A stretch of DNA of 9,306 nt from Bacteroidales bacterium UBA6828 (GCA_002452095.1 DKEG01000027.1:44859-54164), one strand, 5' to 3'. Counted from the stretch's first letter, positions 1 through 6,913 are shown. Numbers and translations are program-made. The notes: generated by a model from the letters alone, not told the origin.

Positions 1-7
1 GGGGACA

Positions 8-1324
8 CTATCTGAAGTATTCGGGGTCGGAGGGTTGTGCGGGGAGGAAGTCCATGGTGGAGTTGTTGGTGTCCTGCAACATACTGCGCCCGTTGCTCAG
101 CAGGACAGGTTCGCCATTCTCCACGCACCCGCGGCGACGGACACATTTGCCGAAGCGTTGCTTGTCGGAGCCGATGTCGCCGATGTATGTCCAGCCAGCG
201 TCGAGACTCGGGGCGGTAACGGTCCACTGGTAGGCGGTACGCGGACAGGTGTTGACGCAGTCGATTATCCACTCGTTGGGTACGCGGTAGCAGTTGGAGT
301 GCATATCGAAGTTGCCGGCGTTGGTAACAAGCGTGTAGTCGTATTCCAACCGATAGTCGGTGAGGTAGGCGGAGTCGGACAGCCCCTCGGGGAAACGCGC
401 GAGGGCGAAAGAGGTGTTGCCCTGGCGGTTGGGAAGCCAGATGGTGAGGGTGTAGCAGTAGAGTTTGTCCATATTGGGGACATCGGGGTTGTCAATGTCC
501 GTGACGGAGGCACTGGTGGACTGGTCGTACCACTCGAAGTCCGCATGGCTGAGGTCGAAGGAGACGGGGTTCGCCTGCTTGTGGTTCTGTGCATTATCCA
601 CCAGCAGGACAGTGCCGCCCGGGGCTACGGGGTGGTCTTTGCCGCTGCCCGGAATGCGGTAGATAGCGTCCGCACCGAAGCACTCGGGTATGAAGTTAGG
701 GTCGAGTCTGCCGTACTTCTGCACGTTCTTGAGTTTGGACTCGAGCAGCACCACGCCATCGGCATAGAGGGTGTCGTCGGTGTTGTTGTAGAGGACGAAG
801 TAACTGTCGCCGATGTAGTTCTTGCCCTGCGGGGTCTGCGTGCCGGAGGTGGAGAGTTCGGCAAAGATGAAGTCGGTGCTCCTGTCCTGCACCACGTTGG
901 CGTCCAAACGGAGCGATGCAGGTGCGGTGTCCGCGGGGTTGGCGAGGATAGAGACACCTTGTATATACGCGTGCAGGCGCACAGAGACGGTGTCGAGCAG
1001 TATGGAGGCGGTGGCACTGATGTCGTAGTAGCCTGCCCGCACCTTGGAGGCAAAACGGACGGTATAGGCGGCAGTGTCGAAGACAAATGTGTCGGGGGTG
1101 ACAACCTGTTGCGTACTCATATTGAGGTCGTTGAAGGTGATAGCCACTTCGTTGAGGCGAATAGTGTGTTCGGAGAGCGTGTCCGCCACGGACGGGAGCG
1201 ACATGGTTATCTCCACAGGGCAGAGGTTCTGCGACACATCCACTGGGGGCGTGCAGGCGTTGGTGGCAAAGCATACTGCCGCTATTGCGACGAATTTACA
1301 GAATAGTCTTGACGGTTTCATCAT
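8..1324 (-). CDS. DUF4876-like outer-membrane lipoprotein, partner of the adjacent TonB-dependent receptor
   Basis: A 438-residue predicted lipoprotein. The N-terminus has a basic start (MMKPSR), a hydrophobic stretch (residues 8-20) and a lipobox-like TNAC with Cys24, so it should be lipidated and anchored in a membrane, probably the outer membrane. Residues about 36-145 look like a beta-sandwich (alternating hydrophobic strands). Residues about 150-200 (YIGDSYFVLYNNTDDTLYAD region) resemble a lamin-tail-like fold. Both features, and the pairing with a TonB-dependent receptor, match my memory of the DUF4876 family of Bacteroidota. Eight Cys occur after the lipobox, several in the C-terminal third. 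The start overlaps the receptor stop (ATGA), which suggests translational coupling; a second ATG one codon later is an equally possible start. Function is unknown; by analogy with SusD-like partners it may bind ligand or a surface complex for the receptor, but it is not SusD. The family call is from recognition, not a search. Confidence 0.75.
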   Translation of the reverse strand: MMKPSRLFCKFVAIAAVCFATNACTPPVDVSQNLCPVEITMSLPSVADTLSEHTIRLNEVAITFNDLNMSTQQVVTPDTFVFDTAAYTVRFASKVRAGYYDISATASILLDTVSVRLHAYIQGVSILANPADTAPASLRLDANVVQDRSTDFIFAELSTSGTQTPQGKNYIGDSYFVLYNNTDDTLYADGVVLLESKLKNVQKYGRLDPNFIPECFGADAIYRIPGSGKDHPVAPGGTVLLVDNAQNHKQANPVSFDLSHADFEWYDQSTSASVTDIDNPDVPNMDKLYCYTLTIWLPNRQGNTSFALARFPEGLSDSAYLTDYRLEYDYTLVTNAGNFDMHSNCYRVPNEWIIDCVNTCPRTAYQWTVTAPSLDAGWTYIGDIGSDKQRFGKCVRRRGCVENGEPVLLSNGRSMLQDTNNSTMDFLPAQPSDPEYFR

Positions 1325-4014
1325 AGTTTCAAGTTGATTTCCATACCAAAATAGGGACTGGCACTGCGGTGAATGGTGATGCCGTCCACTTGGTAGTCAG
1401 GAAGGTAGTCTAACAGTTTATTGACGAAGAATGCCAGGTCGGCGTACTTGGTGATACTCTTCTGCACACGCAGGTTGAGATAGCCGGCGAATGGTACGGT
1501 CTTGCGGCGGAACTGGTCGGCGTTGTAGGTGAAAGTGAGCGCACGGAGGTAGGGATTGGACTTATCCTCCTCGCGATAGGGCTTGAGTTCGCCGCTGAGG
1601 TCCATGTAGGCGATTGGCGTGCCGTCCTTGTAGAGTGTCTGCGAGGCGGTGTACCAGTTGAGTTCGAAAGTGGCACTCACCGTGAGTCCGAGCGGCTTGA
1701 TATAGACATCGGCAATGAGGTTGGTGTTGAGGTTCTCGCGGATAGTGCCCTCCGTCCAGTCGTAGTAGCCGATGTACATATCGCGTACGGCAATGCCGTT
1801 GATGACTTCGGACAGTTTGTCGGTGGAGAAGACCGCCTGCGAGTTCTGGTAGGTGGTGCGCAGCCATGCACCGTTGACGGTGAAACGTGTGCAGATAGCA
1901 GGGATACGCGGCGAGGAGTACTGCCACTCGACGCCCTGCTTGAATATCTCGCTGCCGTTGGTGGTCATGGAATAGGTGAGCAACTTGCTGTAGGTCAGCG
2001 GTGTGCGGTCGCCGTTGGGTGCGATGGAATCCACGGTGTAGGTGTAGGGTGCGCAGTTCTTCCATGAGCGGAAGCCATCGTTCATACGCTCTTGGAAATA
2101 GGTGACCGAGAAGCGGTGTTGGTGTATCTCAAGCCCCGCGCGTACCTCCCACTTGAGGTTGCAGGCGGGCGAGAGTTGGTAGTTGGTGGGGTCGATGATG
2201 TGGGTGTAGATGTTCATGATGCTGTCCTGCGAGATAGTGACATTGCGCACTTTGAGGTCTTCGTAGAGGAGGTTCGGGTAGAGTTGCAGGAGTGTCGGCA
2301 TCTTGGTGTGCTGTCCGACCGCCGCAGCAATATAGACCTTGCCGCCTTTCACGGGGATATTGTACATCAGGTTCACGCGCGGGTCGAGGTAGCACTTGCC
2401 GTGCATGGTGTACTCTTTGTCCAACCCCATCAGCGATGTGCCGCGCAGACCTATCTCGAGGTCGAAGGAGGTCTTGCGTATGGGGATATGTATGTCGTCC
2501 TGAATGTACCATGCCAACTGGTTGGAAGCGGGTATGTCACTGTATGCCCGCGGGCGCAGATACGAAGAGTAGTTGAGTGGGCGCGTGAGGTCGTACACTT
2601 GTCCGCGACCAAAGTTCTTGTCGTATTTCCACTCGATGCCCATTGCCACTTTATGCTCCAGCGTCCATGTATGGAAGAAGAAGTTGGCTTTGGGGCGTAT
2701 GAAGACGTTCATCGGTTTGCCGTCCACGAGGTGGTGCGCGATGTACTGGTACGGCAGTAAGCCCACATCGGCGTTGCCCTCCTGCATATTGTCAATGGCG
2801 GGCTGGATAGGGGTGGTGAGTTGGGTGAACTTGGTCTGGCGGATTCGGTCGAGCGAATAACTGATATTCGCTGTCAGCGCAAAGGACCAGAACTGCTGAC
2901 TCTTGTTGCTGATGTTCACTGTGTTGCACCACTTCATCAGGTGGTACTCGCTGCGGTAGGAGTCCTCCTTGTTGTGGTTGATGTCGGGGTCGAGTTTGTC
3001 GTTGTCAATGCTGCCTGTGTAGTCGAGACAATTCTGCCAACGGATATTGGTGTCGTCCACGCGCCAACGGTTCTGCAGGCGCACGGAAGCGGTGATACGC
3101 TGGTAGTTCTCAAGGGTGTTGGTCGGGTCGTTCTTCGCATTGAGGTAGTCCACACCTACGTTGAGTACGGTGCGGTCGTTGTTCCAGCCTACGCCTTTGC
3201 CGACATAGAACAGTTTGCTGAAGCCGTCGGCTTTGAAGCGCGCCCGCCACGGAGTAGGCTTCATCGTGCGCTCTATCTTTACCACACCGCTGGTTACATC
3301 GCCGTATTCCGCACCTGCGATGCCGCGGATTATCTCCACCTTCTCGATGTCGTCGGTGGAGATAGTACGCATATCCACGCCTTTGTTCACCACCTGCCGT
3401 TGGTCGTCCTGCCCGCTGCTGCCGCCCTGCACGTACTGCATATTCGCATCGGTGGAGATAGGGGCGCCGTCCACCACGAAACTGGTGCCGAGGGAGGCGG
3501 CATCATAGTCGCTGTTCGTAGAGCCATTGCTCGCTTCGCGCAGTTTGATAGTGTTCGCGGAGGTTAGGTTGGGGGCTTGTGTGCTGGCACCGGGGAGCAT
3601 ACTCACTATGTCTGCGAAACTGGACGGCTGCAGGTGCTGCATTGCCTCTTTGCCGACCACCGAGGCAGACGATGCGCCCTGCGACTCGCTGGCGGTAACC
3701 ACCACTTCTTCAATGACTTGCGTCTGCTGTACGAGGCGCACGGCAATGATCTGTTGGGCGTTTTTTATCTCTACGGGCAGCAGCACTTCGCGGTAACTGA
3801 GGTGGGTGATGTCCAAGGTATAGGCACCCGTGGCGAGGTTCAGCCGCGCCACACCCTGCGGGTTGCTGATACCGCCTTGCCCCGTTTCCAATGCCAAGAC
3901 GGAGACATCACCGATACGCTCTCCCGTGAGCGAATCGGTGAGTATGACTTCCACTTGCGCACACACAAGCAGCGGAACCATCAATAGCCATATAGCGGAA
4001 AAGAGATGTTTCAT
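1321..4014 (-). CDS. TonB-dependent outer-membrane receptor (carboxypeptidase-regulatory-like domain, plug, beta-barrel)
   Basis: An 897-residue importer expected to carry an unknown ligand across the outer membrane using TonB/ExbBD energy. Residues 1-20 are a type I signal peptide (hydrophobic core LLMVPLLV, cleavage near VCAQ). Residues about 21-100 form a CarboxypepD_reg-like domain (TLDITHLSYREVLLPVEI is the typical 'shaped like a belief' end). IEEVVVTA at 101-108 is the linker/TonB-box-like segment leading to the plug. The plug (about 110-250) contains VDGAPI, IEKVEIIRG (223-231) and GAEYGDVTSGVV. The rest is a beta-barrel of alternating aromatic strands ending in a short hydrophobic strand (YFGMEINLKL). 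Length is normal for the family. It is the first gene of an operon with the lipoprotein, with its own upstream promoter-like sequence. No SusD is visible, so this is not a standard glycan SusCD pair; substrate could be a metal chelate, peptide or other compound and cannot be read from sequence. Confidence 0.93.
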   Translation of the reverse strand: MKHLFSAIWLLMVPLLVCAQVEVILTDSLTGERIGDVSVLALETGQGGISNPQGVARLNLATGAYTLDITHLSYREVLLPVEIKNAQQIIAVRLVQQTQVIEEVVVTASESQGASSASVVGKEAMQHLQPSSFADIVSMLPGASTQAPNLTSANTIKLREASNGSTNSDYDAASLGTSFVVDGAPISTDANMQYVQGGSSGQDDQRQVVNKGVDMRTISTDDIEKVEIIRGIAGAEYGDVTSGVVKIERTMKPTPWRARFKADGFSKLFYVGKGVGWNNDRTVLNVGVDYLNAKNDPTNTLENYQRITASVRLQNRWRVDDTNIRWQNCLDYTGSIDNDKLDPDINHNKEDSYRSEYHLMKWCNTVNISNKSQQFWSFALTANISYSLDRIRQTKFTQLTTPIQPAIDNMQEGNADVGLLPYQYIAHHLVDGKPMNVFIRPKANFFFHTWTLEHKVAMGIEWKYDKNFGRGQVYDLTRPLNYSSYLRPRAYSDIPASNQLAWYIQDDIHIPIRKTSFDLEIGLRGTSLMGLDKEYTMHGKCYLDPRVNLMYNIPVKGGKVYIAAAVGQHTKMPTLLQLYPNLLYEDLKVRNVTISQDSIMNIYTHIIDPTNYQLSPACNLKWEVRAGLEIHQHRFSVTYFQERMNDGFRSWKNCAPYTYTVDSIAPNGDRTPLTYSKLLTYSMTTNGSEIFKQGVEWQYSSPRIPAICTRFTVNGAWLRTTYQNSQAVFSTDKLSEVINGIAVRDMYIGYYDWTEGTIRENLNTNLIADVYIKPLGLTVSATFELNWYTASQTLYKDGTPIAYMDLSGELKPYREEDKSNPYLRALTFTYNADQFRRKTVPFAGYLNLRVQKSITKYADLAFFVNKLLDYLPDYQVDGITIHRSASPYFGMEINLKL

Positions 4015-4257
4015 TCAGCAAAATTTCCACCGCAAAATTACAAAAAAATACCTATATATGCAAGTCCCGAAAAATGGGTATATTAACGTGAACTCAATAT
4101 GAACCAATTGTCTTACTTTTCCGCCGTAGGCGAATAAAATTTATGGTATTTTATGTTTACTGTCTGTAGTGATTATTATATTGTTATCTGTTGTTTAATA
4201 GTTGTTGTCAGTTGTTGACAGACAAAGTCTATTTCGTTATATTGAACTCACGTTAGG
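4015..4257. other. AT-rich intergenic region with an imperfect inverted repeat
   Basis: This 243-bp non-coding spacer separates the DUF456 gene from the receptor operon. It holds the receptor promoter at its left end. An imperfect 18-bp inverted repeat lies at 4083-4100 and 4239-4256 (15 of 18 positions pair), its arms 138 bp apart. A tandem 10-mer GTTGTTGTCA/GTTGTTGACA lies at 4201-4220, creating a small TGTCA-N5-TGACA dyad. A short CGCC-GTA-GGCG hairpin is at 4122-4132 without a T-run. I see no small gene. Confidence 0.6.
4033..4064 (-). promoter_or_regulatory. Probable Bacteroidota-type promoter of the TonB-receptor operon
   Basis: On the minus strand TAATTTTG (4040-4033) matches the -7 consensus TAnnTTTG. 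Exactly 20 nt upstream is CTTG (4064-4061), three of four matches to the -33 TTTG. Transcription would begin roughly 10-15 nt before the receptor ATG at 4014, giving a short leader. The stretch just after the -33 element, TTGCATATAT, is also found in the promoter at 5594-5625. Confidence 0.55.
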
Positions 4258-4731
4258 TTACACCAGTGCGGCGATAAAATAGTAGGTCATCAGTCCGCAG
4301 CAGATGAGTTTGAGAATGGTGCCGGTCATTAGCCCGACAAACGAACCCCAGCCCGCACGCAGAGCCGCACGGGTGTTCTTGCCGTCTATCAGTTCAAACA
4401 CCACTGCACCGATAAAAGGACCGAGGATTATCCCCCATACACCGAAAAACAGCCCCACCAGCATACCGATGGTGCTGCCCCATACCCCCCATTTCGAGCC
4501 GCCGAAACGCTTCGTCCCCCATGCCGGAACGAAATAGTCCAGTGCCTGCACTATCACAACCACTACTGCCCATATCACGAGAAACTGCCACGTGAACTGC
4601 ACGCGGTCGGTCAGTTGTAGCAACAGCATACCTATATATGCCAACGGTACTCCCGGCAGTACGGGCAGTACACAGCCGACTATGCCCGCCAGCAGGCATA
4701 CGGCTCCGAGTATAATCAACAGGATGTCCAT
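4258..4731 (-). CDS. DUF456 family small integral membrane protein
   Basis: A 157-residue very hydrophobic, glycine-rich protein. The N-terminal hairpin (residues 2-40, with GCVLPVLPGVPLAYIG) is the hallmark of DUF456: a Gly/Pro break between two membrane segments. Further membrane segments lie at about 47-68, 80-115 (GMLVGLFFGVWGIILGPFIGA) and 125-155. Charged residues are confined to short loops (DRVQF, GTKRFGGSK, ELIDGKNTRAALRA). Length is normal for the family. The molecular function of DUF456 proteins is unknown. The gene lies 120 bp downstream of the HAD hydrolase on the same strand and may be co-transcribed with it, though the spacer is full of repeats. The stop codon lies two bases from one arm of the inverted repeat in the next spacer. 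Confidence 0.85.
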   Translation of the reverse strand: MDILLIILGAVCLLAGIVGCVLPVLPGVPLAYIGMLLLQLTDRVQFTWQFLVIWAVVVVIVQALDYFVPAWGTKRFGGSKWGVWGSTIGMLVGLFFGVWGIILGPFIGAVVFELIDGKNTRAALRAGWGSFVGLMTGTILKLICCGLMTYYFIAALV

Positions 4732-4744
4732 TTTTTTGCTTTGT

Positions 4745-4811
4745 GTTAGTGGTTCGCTTCGCTCACGTTAGTGGCTTTGCGTTATTGGCGGCTCTGTTGC
4801 CGCGTTTGTGG
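4745..4811. repeat. Degenerate GTTAGTGG-like repeats in the DUF456/gph spacer
   Basis: Four related octamers occur in 67 bp: GTTAGTGG (4745-4752), GTTAGTGG (4767-4774), GTTATTGG (4781-4788) and GTTTGTGG (4804-4811). A small GCGGC-N6-GCCGC hairpin (4788-4803) lies between the last two. The whole block is in the leader or spacer of the DUF456 gene. It looks like decayed low-complexity sequence; no function can be assigned. Confidence 0.4.
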
Positions 4812-4834
4812 TTATATGTTGTTGGCTTCGCGTA

Positions 4835-4874
4835 TTTACAAATTTACACACTTACAAATTTACAAATTTACAAA
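4835..4874. repeat. 8-bp tandem repeat TTTACAAA x5
   Basis: Five contiguous 8-mers: TTTACAAA, TTTACACA, CTTACAAA, TTTACAAA, TTTACAAA, then TTTCC. Copies 1, 4 and 5 are perfect, 2 has one and 3 has one change. The array runs through the 3' end of the HAD hydrolase gene: the stop (4852-4854) falls in copy 3, and the last residues (CKFVNL) are encoded largely by repeat DNA. On the minus strand the array reads TTTGTAAATTTG, so it contains three TAnnTTTG matches (4846-4839, 4862-4855, 4870-4863) upstream of the DUF456 gene. Confidence 0.85.
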
Positions 4875-5505
4875 TTTCCTGGGGCTGGTCAATGAGGTAG
4901 TCCGGTTGTGCGGCACAGAGTTCTTCGTGTGCCACAAAGCCCCACGTGCAGGCAATCATAGGCACTCCCGCATTGCGGGCGGTCTCTATATCCACTATGC
5001 TGTCCCCTACATACAATACTTTCTTGTCGGGCAGTATTGCCAGAATGTCGTACACCACTTGCGGATCGGGCTTGCGGGGTACACCCTCGCGCTCGCCGAA
5101 CACTACATCGAATATGCCCGGGTAATAGTGCGCTATGATTTTTTGTGTCGCTTCTTGATACTTGTTCGACGCCACCGCCAGACGCATACCTGCTTTTTTC
5201 AGCGTTGCCAGCACCTCGGGCATACCCTCATAAGGGACGGTATGGTCGCAGTTGTGTTCGTTATAGTATGGGATAAAATCTTTGCGCAACCGTTGTATTT
5301 CCGCTTGGGTCTGTTCCGCAGTCTGTTTGGCTTCCGCCGGCAAAGCACGCTCTATCAGTTTGTTTACGCCGTTGCCTACCAAATGCGGATATTCCGCCAA
5401 GTCGTGTGTCGGGTAGCCTGCCGCAGACAAGGCGTGGTTGCATGCCAGACCGAGGTCGGCAATGGTGTTGATAAGTGTTCCGTCTAAATCAAAAATAATC
5501 GTCAT
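4852..5505 (-). CDS. gph: HAD-superfamily phosphatase, phosphoglycolate phosphatase-like
   Basis: A 217-residue cytosolic HAD phosphatase of the Gph/PGMB type, expected to hydrolyse a small phosphate ester (2-phosphoglycolate or a related by-product). All four HAD motifs are present: motif I FDLDGT with nucleophile Asp6 and acid/base Asp8; motif II VASN with Ser113; motif III Lys145 in GVPRKPDP; motif IV GDSIVD with Asp168 and Asp172 for Mg2+. A helical C1-type cap spans about residues 15-90. Length is normal. The ATG start at 5505 sits five residues before motif I, so it is secure. A good promoter lies about 90 bp upstream. The last six residues are encoded largely in a tandem repeat, so the tail may differ in length between strains. 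The exact substrate is not proven; pyrophosphatase (PpaX) or beta-phosphoglucomutase-like relatives share the same motifs. Confidence 0.88.
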   Translation of the reverse strand: MTIIFDLDGTLINTIADLGLACNHALSAAGYPTHDLAEYPHLVGNGVNKLIERALPAEAKQTAEQTQAEIQRLRKDFIPYYNEHNCDHTVPYEGMPEVLATLKKAGMRLAVASNKYQEATQKIIAHYYPGIFDVVFGEREGVPRKPDPQVVYDILAILPDKKVLYVGDSIVDIETARNAGVPMIACTWGFVAHEELCAAQPDYLIDQPQEICKFVNL

Positions 5506-5519
5506 AGTACCTTAAAATA

Positions 5520-5574
5520 GTGTATATGAATTGCAGACAAGTTGCAGATGGATTGCGTATGAATGGCAGACCGG
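5520..5574. repeat. Degenerate 11-bp-period repeat (5 units) in the gph leader
   Basis: Units in register: GTGTATATGAA, TTGCAGACAAG, TTGCAGATGGA, TTGCGTATGAA, TGGCAGACCGG. TTGCAGA, TTGCAGA, TTGCGTA and TGGCAGA recur at exactly 11-bp steps. The block lies between the gph start codon and its predicted promoter, so it would be transcribed as the 5' leader. Confidence 0.65.
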
Positions 5575-5593
5575 CAATCCGTCAATTAAGGCG

Positions 5594-5625
5594 CAAAGTT
5601 ACAACATATTTCCGATATATGCAAA
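5594..5625 (-). promoter_or_regulatory. Bacteroidota-type promoter for gph
   Basis: Minus strand: TTTG (5625-5622), 20-nt spacer, TAACTTTG (5601-5594), a full match to the -33 TTTG / -7 TAnnTTTG consensus with ideal spacing. Transcription should start near 5588, giving a leader of about 80 nt before the gph ATG at 5505. Confidence 0.75.
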
Positions 5626-5761
5626 TGCCCTTTCCTTCTGTATAGCCTTGTATATACTTTCCGCTGATCATATCGGGTGCTAGATGATTCCTGATAGGAT
5701 AATTATGCTTTGCTTTGTACGTTATCTACCATCGGAGTGTTCCCTGTATGTCGTACAGACA

Positions 5762-5805
5762 GGTATAATAGCGGTATAAGACCCAATAGTGGTAGGGTAG
5801 TGGTA
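5762..5805. repeat. 11-bp-period repeats (two pairs)
   Basis: GGTATAATAGC/GGTATAAGACC (5762-5783; 9 of 11 identical) is followed in the same register by CAATAGTGGTA/GGGTAGTGGTA (5784-5805; 8 of 11 identical). AGTGGTAGGG occurs twice, 11 bp apart (5788 and 5799). Confidence 0.6.
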
Positions 5806-5847
5806 GGGCGATACGTCCGAGATAAAACCTTAAAATAAGCGAAAATT

Positions 5848-5880
5848 ACGGCAACGAGACGGCAACGAGACGGCAACGAG
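5848..5880. repeat. Perfect 11-bp tandem repeat ACGGCAACGAG x3
   Basis: Three identical contiguous copies of ACGGCAACGAG at 5848-5858, 5859-5869 and 5870-5880, followed by ATAGG. The array lies about 100 bp upstream of the -33 box of the 5-alpha-reductase promoter. A perfect copy number of three suggests recent slippage or active maintenance. Confidence 0.9.
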
Positions 5881-5982
5881 ATAGGTTCGTATAGGGCGTT
5901 TACCAGACATTTTGCCAACTCCTGTGTAAACGTCGGAAGAGTTACTGATATGTAGAAAAATGTTGGCAAAAAACAGACGATG

Positions 5983-6014
5983 TTTGCTCGTTTCGCTTTT
6001 TCTTTGTACCTTTG
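5983..6014 (+). promoter_or_regulatory. Bacteroidota-type promoter for the steroid-reductase module
   Basis: TTTG (5983-5986), 20-nt spacer, TACCTTTG (6007-6014): a full match to the -33/-7 consensus. Transcription would begin near 6020 and leave a leader of about 55 nt before the ATG at 6078. The leader contains a GCGCA/TGCGC pair (6026-6030 and 6058-6062) that could close a weak stem. No similar box lies in front of the two following genes. Confidence 0.8.
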
Positions 6015-6077
6015 CAGCGTAATTTGCGCAATAGTGTACGCATATATCGTGTGTATGTGCGCTTAATATCGAACTGA

Positions 6078-6881
6078 ATGGAACATATCTACACCCTTGA
6101 GTTTTTCAACAATCTCCTTTTTATAATGGCTCTTGTGGGGCTCGTGGTCTTTATCGCACTCTATTTTGTGGATGCGGGATATGGCAAGATGCGCACCGAG
6201 AAATGGGGACCTGCTATCAACAACAAAATCGGTTGGTGCCTCATGGAAGCACCCGTCTTTATTGTAGTGCTGTTCCTCTATTTGCGCTCACTCAATCTGT
6301 ATGGCGGTGTTACACGCAATGTGCCATACTGGGTGTTCCTGCTGCTCTTTGAAACACACTATTTCCAACGCTCGTTTATCTTTCCCTTTATGATGAAAGG
6401 CAAGAGCAAGATGCCTATCGTTATAATGGGGCTGTCTGTGCTTTGGAACCTTATCAACGGCTATGTGCAAGGCTATTGGCTCTTCCATATCGCACCCCTG
6501 TATAAACCCGAACTTTATACTGCTTCATGGGTAACCGATCCGCGCTTTATCGTCGGTACGTGTATCTTTATTGCCGGTATGATTATCAATCTCCATTCCG
6601 ACTATGTAATCCGTCATCTGCGCAAACCCGGTGATACCAACCACTACTTGCCAAAGAAAGGACTCTATAAGTACGTAACGAGTGCCAACTACTTTGGCGA
6701 AATAACTGAGTGGCTCGGTTTCGCTATCCTTACTTGGTCGCCTGCAGGACTGCTCTTCTTCTGGTTCAGTTGCTGCAACCTTATCCCACGTGCCAATTCA
6801 ATATGGCATAGATATCAGGAAGAGTTCCCCGACGAGTTCGACAGTAAGAAACTCAAACGTATCATACCATTCATTTACTAA
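6078..6881 (+). CDS. Steroid 5-alpha-reductase family membrane protein (SRD5A-like, 3-oxo-5-alpha-steroid 4-dehydrogenase)
   Basis: A 267-residue polytopic membrane protein very like eukaryotic SRD5A1/2 (about 255-260 residues), which reduce the delta-4 double bond of 3-oxo-delta-4 steroids with NADPH to the 5-alpha product. By eye it follows human SRD5A2 along most of its length: GWCLMEAPVF with Glu57 (human Glu57), HYFQRSF with Tyr95 (human Tyr91; Glu57/Tyr91 hold the C3 ketone), HSDYVIRHLRKPGD (173-186), ANYFGEITEW with Asn204 and Glu208 (human Asn193, Glu197; NADPH site) and the IIPFIY terminus. About seven membrane segments are visible (for example 12-32, 55-70, 83-92, 112-136, 157-172, 213-236). 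One difference: the position of human His231 is Ile242 here. The ATG follows a strong promoter. First gene of a likely three-gene operon with an ene-reductase and a dehydrogenase, which points to bile-acid or steroid substrates. Gut Bacteroidales homologues of this type have been reported to act on 3-oxo-delta-4-lithocholic acid; activity here is inferred. Confidence 0.9.
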   Translation: MEHIYTLEFFNNLLFIMALVGLVVFIALYFVDAGYGKMRTEKWGPAINNKIGWCLMEAPVFIVVLFLYLRSLNLYGGVTRNVPYWVFLLLFETHYFQRSFIFPFMMKGKSKMPIVIMGLSVLWNLINGYVQGYWLFHIAPLYKPELYTASWVTDPRFIVGTCIFIAGMIINLHSDYVIRHLRKPGDTNHYLPKKGLYKYVTSANYFGEITEWLGFAILTWSPAGLLFFWFSCCNLIPRANSIWHRYQEEFPDEFDSKKLKRIIPFIY

Positions 6882-6913
6882 CCGAGATAATGAAGAATGG
6901 CATATTCCGGGGA

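Larger units (their letters stand above)
5506..6077. other. Divergent, repeat-rich intergenic region between gph and the 5-alpha-reductase gene
   Basis: No convincing gene lies in these 572 bp. The region carries a minus-strand promoter (5594-5625), a plus-strand promoter (5983-6014) and three blocks with an 11-bp period (5520-5574, 5762-5805, 5848-5880). A short dyad CTGTA-TGTCG-TACAG is near 5744-5758. The minus strand is open from 5969 to 5703 (88 codons), but the translation is low-complexity and repeat-derived, with no recognisable motif. Confidence 0.7.

Noticed and set aside
35..1306. Long plus-strand open frame (423 codons) antisense to the lipoprotein gene
   Set aside because: Its translation is Val/Gly/Glu-rich without motifs, while the minus-strand product has a signal peptide and family-like features and is joined to the receptor by ATGA. 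It arises from the codon bias of the real gene.
2092..3567. Plus-strand open frames antisense to the TonB receptor
   Set aside because: The receptor reading is unambiguous (signal peptide, plug and barrel), and the antisense frames show no domain and no promoter.
4122..4132. CGCC-GTA-GGCG hairpin as terminator of the DUF456 gene
   Set aside because: Only a 4-bp stem, and no T-run on the minus strand.
4771..5487. 238-codon plus-strand frame antisense to gph
   Set aside because: The minus strand carries all four HAD motifs; the plus-strand translation begins in repeat DNA and has no motif.
5703..5969. 88-codon minus-strand frame in the divergent intergenic region
   Set aside because: It is translated through the 11-bp repeats, is low in complexity, overlaps promoter-side sequence and has no recognisable motif.
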